NCBI GenBank assembly: GCA_002298695.1
Contig: DBLB01000204.1
Coordinates: forward strand, 18,714 to 38,984
Length of the DNA: 20,271 bases
Direction: 5' to 3'
DNA from: Clostridiales bacterium UBA735
Lineage (GTDB): Bacteria > Bacillota > Clostridia > Oscillospirales > Oscillospiraceae
This document shows positions 1 to 6,659 of the stretch, piece by piece; position 1 is the stretch's first letter, and the number at the start of each line of letters is the position of its first letter. The position numbers and the translations under genes were made by a program. The notes under the pieces were generated by a model. It ran no database searches. It was not told where the DNA came from and saw only the letters and a list, made by a program, of their open reading frames with translations.

Positions 1-90
1 TGCGAACGGGAATACGAGGACGCCGCCGTGGAATGCGGCTTTCAATGCATCGGGAACTATCTCTGCTACAAAATCCACCTGGAATCATAA
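1..90 (+). CDS. C-terminal end of an unidentified protein (possibly GNAT-like)
   Basis: An open frame enters from the left edge and ends at the TAA at 88-90, giving the last 29 residues of a protein. The tail reads as an acidic helix (EREYEDAAVE), then CGFQCIGNYL and CYKIHLES. The pattern GF-x-x-IG-x-Y followed by an aromatic-K-x-hydrophobic strand resembles the final beta strands of GNAT acetyltransferases, where a GF motif precedes the last two strands. That resemblance is weak and is inference only. The start, the catalytic region and any operon partners lie outside the window. The next gene to the right is on the opposite strand, so the two genes converge. Confidence 0.5.
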   Translation, partial: CEREYEDAAVECGFQCIGNYLCYKIHLES

Positions 91-320
91 TTTCCGGTTT
101 GCAGCCAGGGGCGAACCACGTCCGCCTCCGTAAAATCTGCATTTTTGCATGTTCTCCCAGGGTGTATTCTTCCAACTGGTGATGTGACCGGCAGCGAGGA
201 ATTTTCGCGCTGAGCAAGACAGTTTTTCGCAGGAATACTGACGTATTTCAAGGAAAAATGGCGCGGCGCCGCGTGAAAAGACCCGCTGTCCGGGTGCGTT
301 GACAGTTGGAAAAACACATC
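91..320. other. Gene-free convergent spacer with hairpins
   Basis: The 230 bases between two convergent genes hold no convincing gene. Open frames here lack a ribosome binding site and have no recognisable product. Visible structure: TTTTTC (223-228) can pair with GAAAAA (253-258), enclosing a second hairpin AATAC (234-238)/GTATT (243-247) with loop TGAC. It is followed by a GC-rich palindromic patch near 262-273 and an ACCCG/CGGGT stem near 281-296. The hairpins could act as a bidirectional terminator for the two flanking genes or be a dispersed intergenic repeat. The sequence alone does not decide between these. Confidence 0.4.
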
Positions 321-1007
321 CTAAGCCTTCAGCAAAATCCACATGGCAGGGCGGACGCCGCCGTCGGTATAGTTGATATTGATTCCCGGGATATAGAGCG
401 AACCGTCCGGATAGACGGCCACTGCGGAGACCAGGTTGCTGCCTGGAGTGCGCGTCCACCACCAGTCGCCCATGGTGCGGTCGGCATCCGTGGGATAATA
501 CTTTTTCAGCTCGTCGATTCCGAATAGGAACACCTTGTCCATGCTGTTCTGGCCGCCCGGCGTACCATAGTCCGGGTTTTCGGCTGCATGAACTGCTGAG
601 GCAACGAGCTGGCTGCGTTCGTCCCGGTCAAAGGCTGCTTCCGGGAAGTCGTGATTCAGCCAGGCACGCAGGCTGCACGCCTTCCAGCTCATCAGGACGC
701 GCTGCTCGTTATACGCCCGCTGCGTCAGAAGCTCTTCCGCATGCAGCAGGCGCAGCTTGCCGCGCTGTTCGAGCACGCGCCACGAAATCGGCCGTCCGTC
801 CCACTGTCCGTAGGAAACGGTATTGCCGACCGTGAACTGCCGCAGCGTGCGGCAGCGGTCCAGATACCACGGCGCGCGGGCATACTCGCCGAGCGACGCA
901 AACTCCTGTGCAGCCTGTTCCAGCTCCGCGTCGGTGGTGTGTTTGAGATAGAGAAGCTTTGCCGCCTGATAGTGCTGCTCCAGAGCGGCGGTTTCCATTT
1001 CTGTCAT
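321..1007 (-). CDS. DUF6273 domain protein, cytosolic
   Basis: This 228-residue protein starts at the ATG at 1007, preceded by a good AGGAGG-type ribosome binding site; the open frame runs further upstream but into csoR. Residues about 14-55 form a helical segment of the kind common before this domain (ELEQAAQEFASLGEY, then a DRCR end). Residues about 60-226 match DUF6273: GNTVSYGQWDGRPISWRVLE at 61-80, WLN at 116-118, WWWTRTPG at 182-189 and the typical closing GGVRPAMWI at 216-224. DUF6273 is a beta-rich domain of unknown function, frequent in Clostridia and often on surface proteins. Here there is no signal peptide or membrane segment, so it is probably cytosolic. It begins 23 bases after csoR ends and is likely co-transcribed with it. 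I infer no biochemical role. Confidence 0.8.
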   Translation of the reverse strand: MTEMETAALEQHYQAAKLLYLKHTTDAELEQAAQEFASLGEYARAPWYLDRCRTLRQFTVGNTVSYGQWDGRPISWRVLEQRGKLRLLHAEELLTQRAYNEQRVLMSWKACSLRAWLNHDFPEAAFDRDERSQLVASAVHAAENPDYGTPGGQNSMDKVFLFGIDELKKYYPTDADRTMGDWWWTRTPGSNLVSAVAVYPDGSLYIPGININYTDGGVRPAMWILLKA

Positions 1008-1030
1008 GTCCGGTCTCCTCCTGCTATTTT

Positions 1031-1294
1031 TCACTGCGCCATACGCCCGAGCAGCGCAAGCGCCTCTTCTACCTTTGGATCCATATGGTCTGTTTGCAGC
1101 GCGTCGCGGACGCAGCCCTCGATGTGCGCCCGGACGACCTCCTGATTGATGGTTTTCAGCAGGGACTGCGTCGCAAGCAGCTGATTGGAGATCTCCACGC
1201 AATAGCGGTCTTCCTCGACCATGCGGATGATCCCATCCAGCTGACCGCGCGCGATTTTCAGTTTCCGAAGTACGCTGTCGTGATCGGCTCTCAT
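1031..1294 (-). CDS. csoR: CsoR-family metal-sensing repressor
   Basis: This 87-residue, all-helical protein of the CsoR/RcnR family (DUF156) has the usual family length. The family fingerprint is clear: GQLDGIIRMVEEDRYC at 17-32 and the helix carrying HIEGC at 57-61. Cys32, His57 and Cys61 fit the Cys-His-Cys set that binds Cu(I) in CsoR, so copper is the best guess; persulfide sensors and other relatives share similar cysteines. The ATG at 1294 is chosen because the upstream frame has no other usual start codon and GGTGA sits 7 bases before it. A palindrome at 1349-1365 could be its operator. The only downstream gene in the unit encodes a DUF6273 protein. No copper ATPase or chaperone is in the window, which is unusual for csoR. 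Confidence 0.85.
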   Translation of the reverse strand: MRADHDSVLRKLKIARGQLDGIIRMVEEDRYCVEISNQLLATQSLLKTINQEVVRAHIEGCVRDALQTDHMDPKVEEALALLGRMAQ

Positions 1295-1301
1295 GATAGT
1301 T

Positions 1302-1334
1302 TCACCGGGCAGTGGGCATTTCGTCCGACTGCAT
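1302..1334 (-). other. Possible 10-codon leader ORF before csoR
   Basis: ATG at 1334 opens a 10-codon frame (MQSDEMPTAR) ending in TGA seven bases before the csoR start. A strong AGGAG (1338-1342) lies only 3 bases upstream, closer than usual. The frame may couple translation to csoR or may be chance. Nothing else supports it as a real peptide. Confidence 0.2.
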
Positions 1335-1348
1335 CTGCTCCTTTCCTG

Positions 1349-1365
1349 ATACCACACCCTGGTAT
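1349..1365 (-). promoter_or_regulatory. Putative metal-repressor operator
   Basis: ATACCA (1349-1354), five bases CACCC, then TGGTAT (1360-1365) make a perfect 6+6 inverted repeat in the csoR leader. Operators of the CsoR family are GC-centred palindromes with TACC/GGTA arms, so autoregulation is a reasonable inference. A possible minus-strand promoter lies just upstream: TATGAT at 1383-1388 is a good -10, but the matching -35 (GTGATT, 1406-1411) is poor. Confidence 0.45.
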
Positions 1366-1439
1366 GGTACTGTTTTATCTGCATCATAACATCGCTTTTC
1401 CAAAAAATCACCCCCCGGAGCTGCGGCGCGGTCTGCTGC

Positions 1440-1469
1440 AAAAAAGGGCCGATGCATCGGCATCGGCCC
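1440..1469 (-). terminator. Intrinsic terminator of the asp23-fakA unit
   Basis: Read on the minus strand, GGGCCGATGC (1460-1469) pairs perfectly over 10 bases with GCATCGGCCC (1446-1455) around a 4-base loop. Six T residues (1440-1445) follow at once. It lies nine bases beyond the fakA stop codon, so it should end that transcript before csoR. Confidence 0.9.
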
Positions 1470-1478
1470 CTGTATGGT

Positions 1479-3143
1479 TTATTCAGCAGAGATGAGGTAG
1501 TAGTAGATGGGCTGGCCGCCGGAAAGGAGGTTGATCTCCGCGTCCGGCAGGTGCGCGGCAAAGAGCGCGCGGGCCGACTCGGCGTCTGCCTCGGAGATAT
1601 CGCAGCCGTAGAAGATGTTGACGAAAGCATGCTCCGCTTCGCCGGCACGCTCGGCCATCTTCGTAAGCAGAGCGGTGAGATCGGGCGTGGCCGCGAGCAG
1701 CGCGCCGTCGCAGAGACCGAGATAATCGCCGGCATGGATATCATGGCCGTCAAAGTCGGAATTACGGGCAGCATAGGTCACCTGCATGGTGGTGACGGTA
1801 GCAAGGCTGGCGGTCATGGCGGTGATGTTGTCGTTCGGCTCCAGCTCCGGATCGAAGTTCAGCAGCGCCGTGATGCCCTGTGGGACGGTCTTGCTCTCAA
1901 TGACGACGACATCCTTTTCAGCCAGCTCCGCCGCGGCCTGCGCCGCGAGGATGATATTCTTGTTGTTTGGCAGGACGAAGACGATCTCTGCGGGTGTTTT
2001 TTCCACAGCGCTGAGAATGTCCTCGGTCGAGGGGTTCATGGTCTGGCCGCCCTCAATGATCTGGTCGGCGCCGAGATCGGTGAAGACGCTGGCCAGGCCC
2101 TCGCCCGCACAGACAGCAACCACACCGTACCGTTTTTCCGGTGCCTTCTCGGGCGCAGATTCCAGTTCCTGCTCAACGGCCTCGAGATCGTCGGTGGAAC
2201 GGGCCTTGCGGCCGGCGGCAAGATCGTCGTGCTGCATGCGCATGTTCTCGATCTTGGCAAGTTCGAGCGTGCCGTATTTCTGGGCCTCGCTGAGCGCGTC
2301 TCCGGGAATGTTCGTATGTACGTGAACCTTGAACGCCTCGTCGTCCTCGCCGATGACAAGGCTGTCGCCGATGCCGTCCAGATAGGCGCGCAGCGGTTCG
2401 AGCGAGATGTCGGGCGCAGATTTGCGGACGATGAAGACCGTGTCGAATGCAAAGGTGATATCCTCGGAGTCAAACTCGGCAAAGTCGGCCTGCTCGTTCT
2501 CAGCGGCAGTCTTGTCTGCGGCAATGTCGTTTCCCTGTAAACTGCTGAGCATGCCCTCGAGAATGACGAGGAAGCCCATACCGCCCGCGTCGACAACGCC
2601 GGCCTTCTTGAGCACGGGGTTCTGGTTGACCGTATTGTCCAGCGCAGCCTTTGCGATCGGGACGATTGCCGTCAGGACGGATTCGATGCCGGCGTCCTCG
2701 GCGGCGAGGTCGCGCGCAGCATCCGCCGTGAGGCGGGAAACCGTCAGGATCGTGCCCTCGGCCGGCTTCATAACGGCCTTGTAGGCAGCTTCGACGCCGG
2801 CGGTCAGCGCGGCGGCAAAGTCGCGGCCGTCGGCCTCTTCCCTGCCCTTGAACGTCTTGGAAAAGCCGCGGAACAGCAGCGAGAGGATGACACCGGAGTT
2901 GCCGCGGGCACCGCGGAGCAGCGCGGAGGCAGCGGTGTCAGCTGCCTTGGCCAGCGTGACGTCCGGCTTGCGGCGAAGCTCCGCCGCAGCCGCGCCGAGT
3001 GTCATGCTCATGTTCGTGCCGGTATCGCCGTCCGGCACGGGGAATACGTTCAGTTCGTTGATTTTCTGCTTTTTGAGCTCGATGGAAGCCGCGGCGGAGC
3101 AGATCATGCGGCCGAAGGCCGCGCCGTCAAAAGTTTGTCTCAA
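1479..3143 (-). CDS. fakA: Fatty acid kinase subunit A (DAK2/DhaL domain)
   Basis: FakA phosphorylates fatty acids held by a FakB binding protein, feeding exogenous fatty acids into phospholipid synthesis. This 554-residue protein has the family length (about 550). The N-terminal DhaL-type kinase domain (about 8-195) carries NVFPVPDGDTGTNM at 32-45, whose aspartates bind the Mg-ATP, and an RGARGNSGVILS segment near residue 80. A middle domain contains the KVHVHTNIPGDAL motif, and a DegV-like C-terminal domain follows. The start is taken as TTG at 3143, because a GGAGG lies 7 bases upstream. The in-frame GTG at 3152 overlaps that ribosome binding site and cannot use it. The gene sits 38 bases after an Asp23-family gene, the same pairing as yloU-yloV in Bacillus. 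No fakB is in the window. Confidence 0.92.
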   Translation of the reverse strand: MRQTFDGAAFGRMICSAAASIELKKQKINELNVFPVPDGDTGTNMSMTLGAAAAELRRKPDVTLAKAADTAASALLRGARGNSGVILSLLFRGFSKTFKGREEADGRDFAAALTAGVEAAYKAVMKPAEGTILTVSRLTADAARDLAAEDAGIESVLTAIVPIAKAALDNTVNQNPVLKKAGVVDAGGMGFLVILEGMLSSLQGNDIAADKTAAENEQADFAEFDSEDITFAFDTVFIVRKSAPDISLEPLRAYLDGIGDSLVIGEDDEAFKVHVHTNIPGDALSEAQKYGTLELAKIENMRMQHDDLAAGRKARSTDDLEAVEQELESAPEKAPEKRYGVVAVCAGEGLASVFTDLGADQIIEGGQTMNPSTEDILSAVEKTPAEIVFVLPNNKNIILAAQAAAELAEKDVVVIESKTVPQGITALLNFDPELEPNDNITAMTASLATVTTMQVTYAARNSDFDGHDIHAGDYLGLCDGALLAATPDLTALLTKMAERAGEAEHAFVNIFYGCDISEADAESARALFAAHLPDAEINLLSGGQPIYYYLISAE

Positions 3144-3181
3144 AGGAAACACCTCCGTGATGGCGGACGATCGTCCGCGGC

Positions 3182-3535
3182 TTAGTCAATGATGATGGAG
3201 TCGACAAAGACGTTGACGGCCCGGACCTCGGTGCCGGTGGACTTCGTGACGAAATAGCGGACTTCCTGGATGATGGACGAGCAGATGGCGCAGATGTTGA
3301 CACCCTTGTCCATCATGATGTGCAGATCGATGGAGATCTGGCCTTCTTCGTGGAACGTGACCTTTACGCCCTTGCTCATGGCCTCGCGCCGGAGCAGGTG
3401 AACCAGCCCGTCGGTCATCGAACGGACAGCCATGCCCTTGACACCGAAGCAGTTTGTCGCAGCGTAGCCCGCGATATTGGTATAAACGGCGTTATCGACG
3501 GTGATCGCGCCGCAGTCTGTTTTCATACGGATCAT
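3182..3535 (-). CDS. Asp23/Gls24 family envelope stress protein
   Basis: This 117-residue protein belongs to the Asp23/Gls24 (DUF322, YloU-like) family. The pattern is the family's: an opening strand (CGAITVDNAVYTNIAGYAA), a GVKGMAVR turn (31-38), a central VKVTFHEEGQISIDLHIMM strand pair and a closing helix with VNVFVDSIII. It starts at the ATG at 3535 behind AAGGAGG; the longer open frame upstream runs into the promoter region. Members are small cytosolic or membrane-associated proteins linked to envelope homeostasis. This one is the likely first gene of an asp23-fakA operon driven from 3578-3606 and ended at 1440. The function in this family is still loosely defined, so only the family assignment is firm. 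Confidence 0.88.
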   Translation of the reverse strand: MIRMKTDCGAITVDNAVYTNIAGYAATNCFGVKGMAVRSMTDGLVHLLRREAMSKGVKVTFHEEGQISIDLHIMMDKGVNICAICSSIIQEVRYFVTKSTGTEVRAVNVFVDSIIID

Positions 3536-3577
3536 TGGGAAGAACCTCCTTTTCCCGAAATGGCAAACATACACCGT

Positions 3578-3606
3578 ATTATAACCGATACTGCCAGAAA
3601 ACACAA
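3578..3606 (-). promoter_or_regulatory. Putative promoter of asp23-fakA
   Basis: On the minus strand, TTGTGT (3601-3606), a 17-base spacer and a perfect TATAAT (3578-3583) lie about 43 bases before the Asp23 start codon. The -10 is ideal and the -35 weak. Confidence 0.6.
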
Positions 3607-3690
3607 GGGCAAATCCGAAAAAAGCCCGGTTTGGCGCGCATTTCCCGCCGCTGCCCATGCAATTTTGTGCACAGGCATGCAAAATCCGCA

Positions 3691-3720
3691 TTGGACATTC
3701 CCCTCCCTGCCTCCTATAAT
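3691..3720 (+). promoter_or_regulatory. Putative promoter of the PQ-loop gene
   Basis: TTGGAC (3691-3696), an 18-base spacer and a perfect TATAAT (3715-3720) precede the gene starting at 3747. The short leader contains GAGGGAG as ribosome binding site. It diverges from the asp23 promoter across about 85 bases. Confidence 0.75.
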
Positions 3721-3746
3721 GATTCGGAGAAAGAGAGGGAGTATTT

Positions 3747-4049
3747 ATGCACAATATTCTGGAAACCATGATGCTGATCTGCTTCGGCTTTTCCTGGCCG
3801 ATCTCCGTCGTCCACAATTTCCGCGCCCGGACGGCGCGCGGGATGAGTCTGCCGTTCATCCTGCTCATCATCTTCGGCTATACCTGCGGACTGACCGGCA
3901 AGCTGATCTCGCACAACATCACCTACGTGCTGGCCGTCTATATTTTCAATCTCTGTGCTGTGAGCATCAACGTGCCCATCTATTTCCGCAACCGCCGTCT
4001 CGACCGGCAGCGCGACGCCGCGCTGGCCGCGAAAGCAGCCGCCAAATAA
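3747..4049 (+). CDS. Small PQ-loop / SemiSWEET-like membrane protein
   Basis: This 100-residue protein has three hydrophobic segments at roughly 4-21, 34-54 and 58-79, and a basic, alanine-rich tail (RNRRLDRQRD then AALAAKAAAK). Length, the three-helix plan, the WPISVVHNFRARTARGMS stretch (17-34; equivalent of the PQ turn and the following KS-x-x-G-x-S loop) and the late NLCAVSIN segment fit the PQ-loop/SemiSWEET fold, which works as a dimer. The canonical Pro-Gln pair appears as Pro-Ile. Some relatives transport sugars, but many short clostridial ones have no known substrate, so I give only the fold. It stands alone with its own promoter and is followed at once by the hairpin element at 4065. 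Confidence 0.75.
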   Translation: MHNILETMMLICFGFSWPISVVHNFRARTARGMSLPFILLIIFGYTCGLTGKLISHNITYVLAVYIFNLCAVSINVPIYFRNRRLDRQRDAALAAKAAAK

Positions 4050-4064
4050 GGGCAGACAAACAGC

Positions 4065-4092
4065 CGCCCGGAATTCGTTCGGATTCCGGGCG
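4065..4092. repeat. 28-base palindrome, copy A
   Basis: CGCCCGGAATTCG, TT, CGGATTCCGGGCG. It equals copy B except for one base, and that change (C to T) keeps the RNA stem as a G-U pair when read on the plus strand. It begins 15 bases after the PQ-loop stop codon. No T run follows directly; a T6 run lies 15 bases past the hairpin. Confidence 0.85.
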
Positions 4093-4252
4093 CAGCGCGT
4101 CGAAAAGTTTTTTCACCACGCTGACTGTCCAGCTTTTCAAACTTTACAGTTTGAAAAGCTGCCTGATTGAACGCGAAGGGGCCTCTTTGGCCCCTTCACT
4201 CTTCCCCAGCGGCTCAGTTGAAAAGCTGCTTTTCATAGTTTTTGACAGTCTT

Positions 4253-4280
4253 CGCCCGGAATCCGTTCGGATTCCGGGCG
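4253..4280. repeat. 28-base palindrome, copy B
   Basis: CGCCCGGAATCCG, TT, CGGATTCCGGGCG: a perfect 13+13 inverted repeat, 13 bases beyond the stop codon of the minus-strand UroD-like gene. It may stop or protect that transcript, but there is no adjacent T run on either strand. Confidence 0.85.
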
Positions 4281-4293
4281 GCCTTTGCATGAT

Positions 4294-5352
4294 TTAATAA
4301 ATGTGGCGGTACTGTTCTACGGCGCGGCTCATGGCGAGCAGGTTCTTCGCCGTGCACCAGGCCGGGATGCTGTTGGAATCGCAGATCACGTAGCCGCCGT
4401 CGCGGCCGAACAGCTCGATGCGGCTGCGGACATCCTCGAAGACCTCTTCCTCAGTCGCGTCGGCCAGGATATGGTTGATGTCCACGTTGCCTACAAATGC
4501 AAGCCGTCCGCCGACCTTGTCGACCAGCCACTGGCCGTCATACGACGCGCGCTCGATCGGATGGATGGCGTCGATGCCGATGTCGATCAGGTCTTCCAGC
4601 ACCAGGCCGTAGTTGCCGTCACTGTGGAAGATGGTGGGCTTGGAGATGCTGTCGCGCACATGGCGCAGCGGCTCCTTGAAGTATTCGCGGAAGCAGGCGG
4701 GCGACACCATCATGTTCTGCGTGAAGGCGATGTCGTCGAAGCACCAGAAATAATCAAAGTCCAGCTCGCTGAGGTTGCGGCACAGGCGCGCACTCCAGTC
4801 GGTGTACATGCGGATGGTGTTCGGCAGGGCCTCGTCCTCATCGGCCAGCATGGACGCCAGATTTTCCATGCCGAGGCCGAGCAGCGTCGGCGACGCGCCC
4901 ATTCTCACGCGGGCGCCGAGGGCAAACTCGCCCTTGTAGCGGCGGATCATTTCCTCGATGCTGCGCAGCAGCTTCTCATCGTCGGGATCCGGCATGGCCG
5001 CCTCGCACTTTTTCTGCATCTCCCCGGAGTCGATCAGGCCGCCCGCCACGCAGGCGTCGCCATCCTTGACGACCCACTTGACGAACATCGGCGGCAGGAC
5101 CTGGATGTTGATCGCATCCAGATTCATCTTTTCCGCAAATTCCGGTACCTCGCACAGGCACGGAATGACCTGCGGACCGTCCTCCGGCGCGCCGAGCCAG
5201 CCGGCGTTGTTCATGCCGTTGTAGGTCGGAATGTCGATCGGATGGCCGACGACCGCCTCCTGCACGTTCTGCATGACGGTATTGAACATAAACGGCACCA
5301 TATCGGGCTTGCCGCCGCGCAGCGCGGTTACGACTCTTTCAGCCTTTGTCAT
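4294..5352 (-). CDS. Uroporphyrinogen decarboxylase-like (UroD/MtaA superfamily) protein
   Basis: This 352-residue protein has the length and pattern of the UroD superfamily, a TIM-barrel group that includes haem-pathway UroD and cobalamin-linked methyltransferases (MtaA, MtbA). Visible family marks: ERVVTALRGGKPDMVPF (5-21), SPACFREYFKEPLR (217-230), FHSDGN (242-247), FVGNVD (286-291) and a late VICDSNSIP (322-330). The zinc methyltransferases carry His-x-Cys plus a later Cys. Here the first motif is His243-Ser-Asp245, with a cysteine only at 324, so a standard thiol-methylating zinc site looks incomplete. The ATG at 5352 follows AGAGGTG. It lies 35 bases after dctM, probably as the last gene of the TRAP operon, with no haem or corrinoid genes nearby. 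A catabolic role is more likely than haem synthesis; the reaction is unknown. Confidence 0.8.
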   Translation of the reverse strand: MTKAERVVTALRGGKPDMVPFMFNTVMQNVQEAVVGHPIDIPTYNGMNNAGWLGAPEDGPQVIPCLCEVPEFAEKMNLDAINIQVLPPMFVKWVVKDGDACVAGGLIDSGEMQKKCEAAMPDPDDEKLLRSIEEMIRRYKGEFALGARVRMGASPTLLGLGMENLASMLADEDEALPNTIRMYTDWSARLCRNLSELDFDYFWCFDDIAFTQNMMVSPACFREYFKEPLRHVRDSISKPTIFHSDGNYGLVLEDLIDIGIDAIHPIERASYDGQWLVDKVGGRLAFVGNVDINHILADATEEEVFEDVRSRIELFGRDGGYVICDSNSIPAWCTAKNLLAMSRAVEQYRHIY

Positions 5353-5387
5353 GAAGCACCTCTTTCCAGAATTATCATTCTTTGTAA

Positions 5388-6659
5388 TTACTTGATCAGC
5401 AGGTTGGGAAGCCAGGTGACGAGCGGTTCGCAGACCGTCACCAGCAGGAGGGCGAGCAGCAGCGCAATGAAATACCGCGGCAGCCGCTTGCAGAAATCGC
5501 CGATGGAGCATTTGCTGATGCCGCAGCCGATGTACATGCACATGCCAACCGGCGGCGTGATCAGCCCGATGCAGAGATTGAGCACCATCATGACGCCGAA
5601 GTGGATCGGACTGACGCCCAGAGCCGTCACGACCGGGAGGAAGACCGGCGTCATCAGCAGAACGACCGCCGTCGTCTCCATGAAGCAGCCTAGGATGAGC
5701 AGGATCACGTTGATGATCATCAGGATCGCGATCCGGCTGTTCGTGAGGCCGAGCAGCGAGGCGCTCAGCGTCGCAGGCAGCTGCGTATAGGTCAGATACC
5801 AGCCGAGAATACCGGCCGCAGCGATGATGATCGTCACCTGCGCCGTCTGCCTGAAGGCGTTGATGAAGATGCGCATCAGATTCTTGAACTTCAGTTCCCT
5901 GTAGACGAACATGCCGATGATAAACGAGTATGCGGCCGCCAGAACCGCAGCCTCCGTCGCGGTGCAGACGCCGGTGATGATGACGCCCAGCACGATCAGC
6001 GGCATCAGCAGCGCCCAGACCGCGCCCTTGAAGTCCTTCCAGATCTTCGCCGCAGAGGCGCGCTCGCAGCGCGGCCAGTTGTTCTTCGCCGCCGTGAAAT
6101 AGACGATCGCCATCAGGCAGACGCCCATCGCAATGCCGGGCAGCACGCCGCCCATCAGCATCTGACCGACGGAGACGCTTGCTGTCGAGGCAAAGATGAC
6201 CATCTGGATGCTCGGCGGGATGATTGGGCCAATGGTCGCGCCGGCGGCCAGAATGACCGTGCTGTCAGCGACCGGGTAGCCCTTTTCTTTCATCTCCGGC
6301 AGCATCAGCGTTCCGAGCATGGACGCGTCGGCGTAGGCCGAGCCGGAAATGCCCGCGAACAGCATACTCGCCACGATCATGGCCTGTGCCAGGCCGCCCT
6401 TGAGGTGGCCGATGAGGGAGGTCGCAAAATCCACGATCCGCTTGGAAATGCCGCCCTCGTTCATGAAGTGGCCGGCCAGAATGAAGAACGGAATGGCCAG
6501 CTGCGTGAACGAGTCGATTGCGTACTCCATACGCTGCGCCACGAGGAAGTGCGACATATCCTCGAGCAGCAGCACAAGCGTGGTGGACCCGGCCATGCAG
6601 ACGGCAATCGGCGCGCCGATCACCAGCAGGCCCAGAAATACCAGAATCAATACAGCCAT
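5388..6659 (-). CDS. dctM: TRAP transporter large permease DctM
   Basis: This 423-residue membrane protein is the ion-coupled transport subunit of a tripartite TRAP system. It shows about a dozen hydrophobic segments and family signatures: IPFFILAGHFMNEGGI, the GISGSAYADASMLGTLMLPEMKEKGYP stretch, GATIGPIIPPS, and a late LITPPVGMCMYIG. The length is normal for DctM. The start is ATG at 6659, with GGAGG seven bases upstream; it overlaps the end of dctQ by 13 bases, which suggests translational coupling. A longer open frame upstream is only the dctQ region in another frame. It works with the DctQ and DctP proteins encoded just upstream. Confidence 0.95.
   Translation of the reverse strand: MAVLILVFLGLLVIGAPIAVCMAGSTTLVLLLEDMSHFLVAQRMEYAIDSFTQLAIPFFILAGHFMNEGGISKRIVDFATSLIGHLKGGLAQAMIVASMLFAGISGSAYADASMLGTLMLPEMKEKGYPVADSTVILAAGATIGPIIPPSIQMVIFASTASVSVGQMLMGGVLPGIAMGVCLMAIVYFTAAKNNWPRCERASAAKIWKDFKGAVWALLMPLIVLGVIITGVCTATEAAVLAAAYSFIIGMFVYRELKFKNLMRIFINAFRQTAQVTIIIAAAGILGWYLTYTQLPATLSASLLGLTNSRIAILMIINVILLILGCFMETTAVVLLMTPVFLPVVTALGVSPIHFGVMMVLNLCIGLITPPVGMCMYIGCGISKCSIGDFCKRLPRYFIALLLALLLVTVCEPLVTWLPNLLIK

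Larger units (their letters stand above)
4065..4280. repeat. Multi-hairpin noncoding element bounded by 28-base palindromes
   Basis: This stretch between two convergent genes is noncoding and dense in inverted repeats. Palindrome A lies at 4065-4092. A 13-base stem AGCTTTTCAAACT (4131-4143)/AGTTTGAAAAGCT (4148-4160) has loop TTAC. A 9-base stem GAAGGGGCC (4175-4183)/GGCCCCTTC (4189-4197) follows. GAAAAGC (4220-4226) mirrors GCTTTTC (4228-4234), and palindrome B closes the element at 4253-4280. In addition GACTGTC (4123-4129) is the inverse of GACAGTC (4244-4250), and CAGCTTTTCAAAC (4130-4142) nearly matches the inverse of GTTGAAAAGCTG (4218-4229), so the middle can fold as one larger cruciform. 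No transposase or open frame is present. It could be a MITE- or BIME-like dispersed repeat or a structured RNA. Confidence 0.7.

Noticed and set aside
1295..1400. Frameshifted or longer csoR start
   Set aside because: The AGGAG at 1338-1342 lies in front of another frame; the csoR frame has no usual start codon there and the protein from 1294 already has full family length.
1452..2540. 362-codon plus-strand open frame
   Set aside because: Antisense shadow of fakA, whose motifs and length are convincing on the other strand.
3143..3152. GTG at 3152 as start of fakA
   Set aside because: It overlaps the GGAGG ribosome binding site, while TTG at 3143 is correctly spaced from it.
4253..4280. Classical intrinsic terminator for the UroD-like gene
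   Set aside because: The stem is perfect but no T run follows on either strand, so I list it only as a palindrome.
4285..5790. 501-codon plus-strand open frame
   Set aside because: It is the antisense shadow of the UroD-like and dctM genes in a GC-rich genome; its translation matches no family and it lacks a ribosome binding site.
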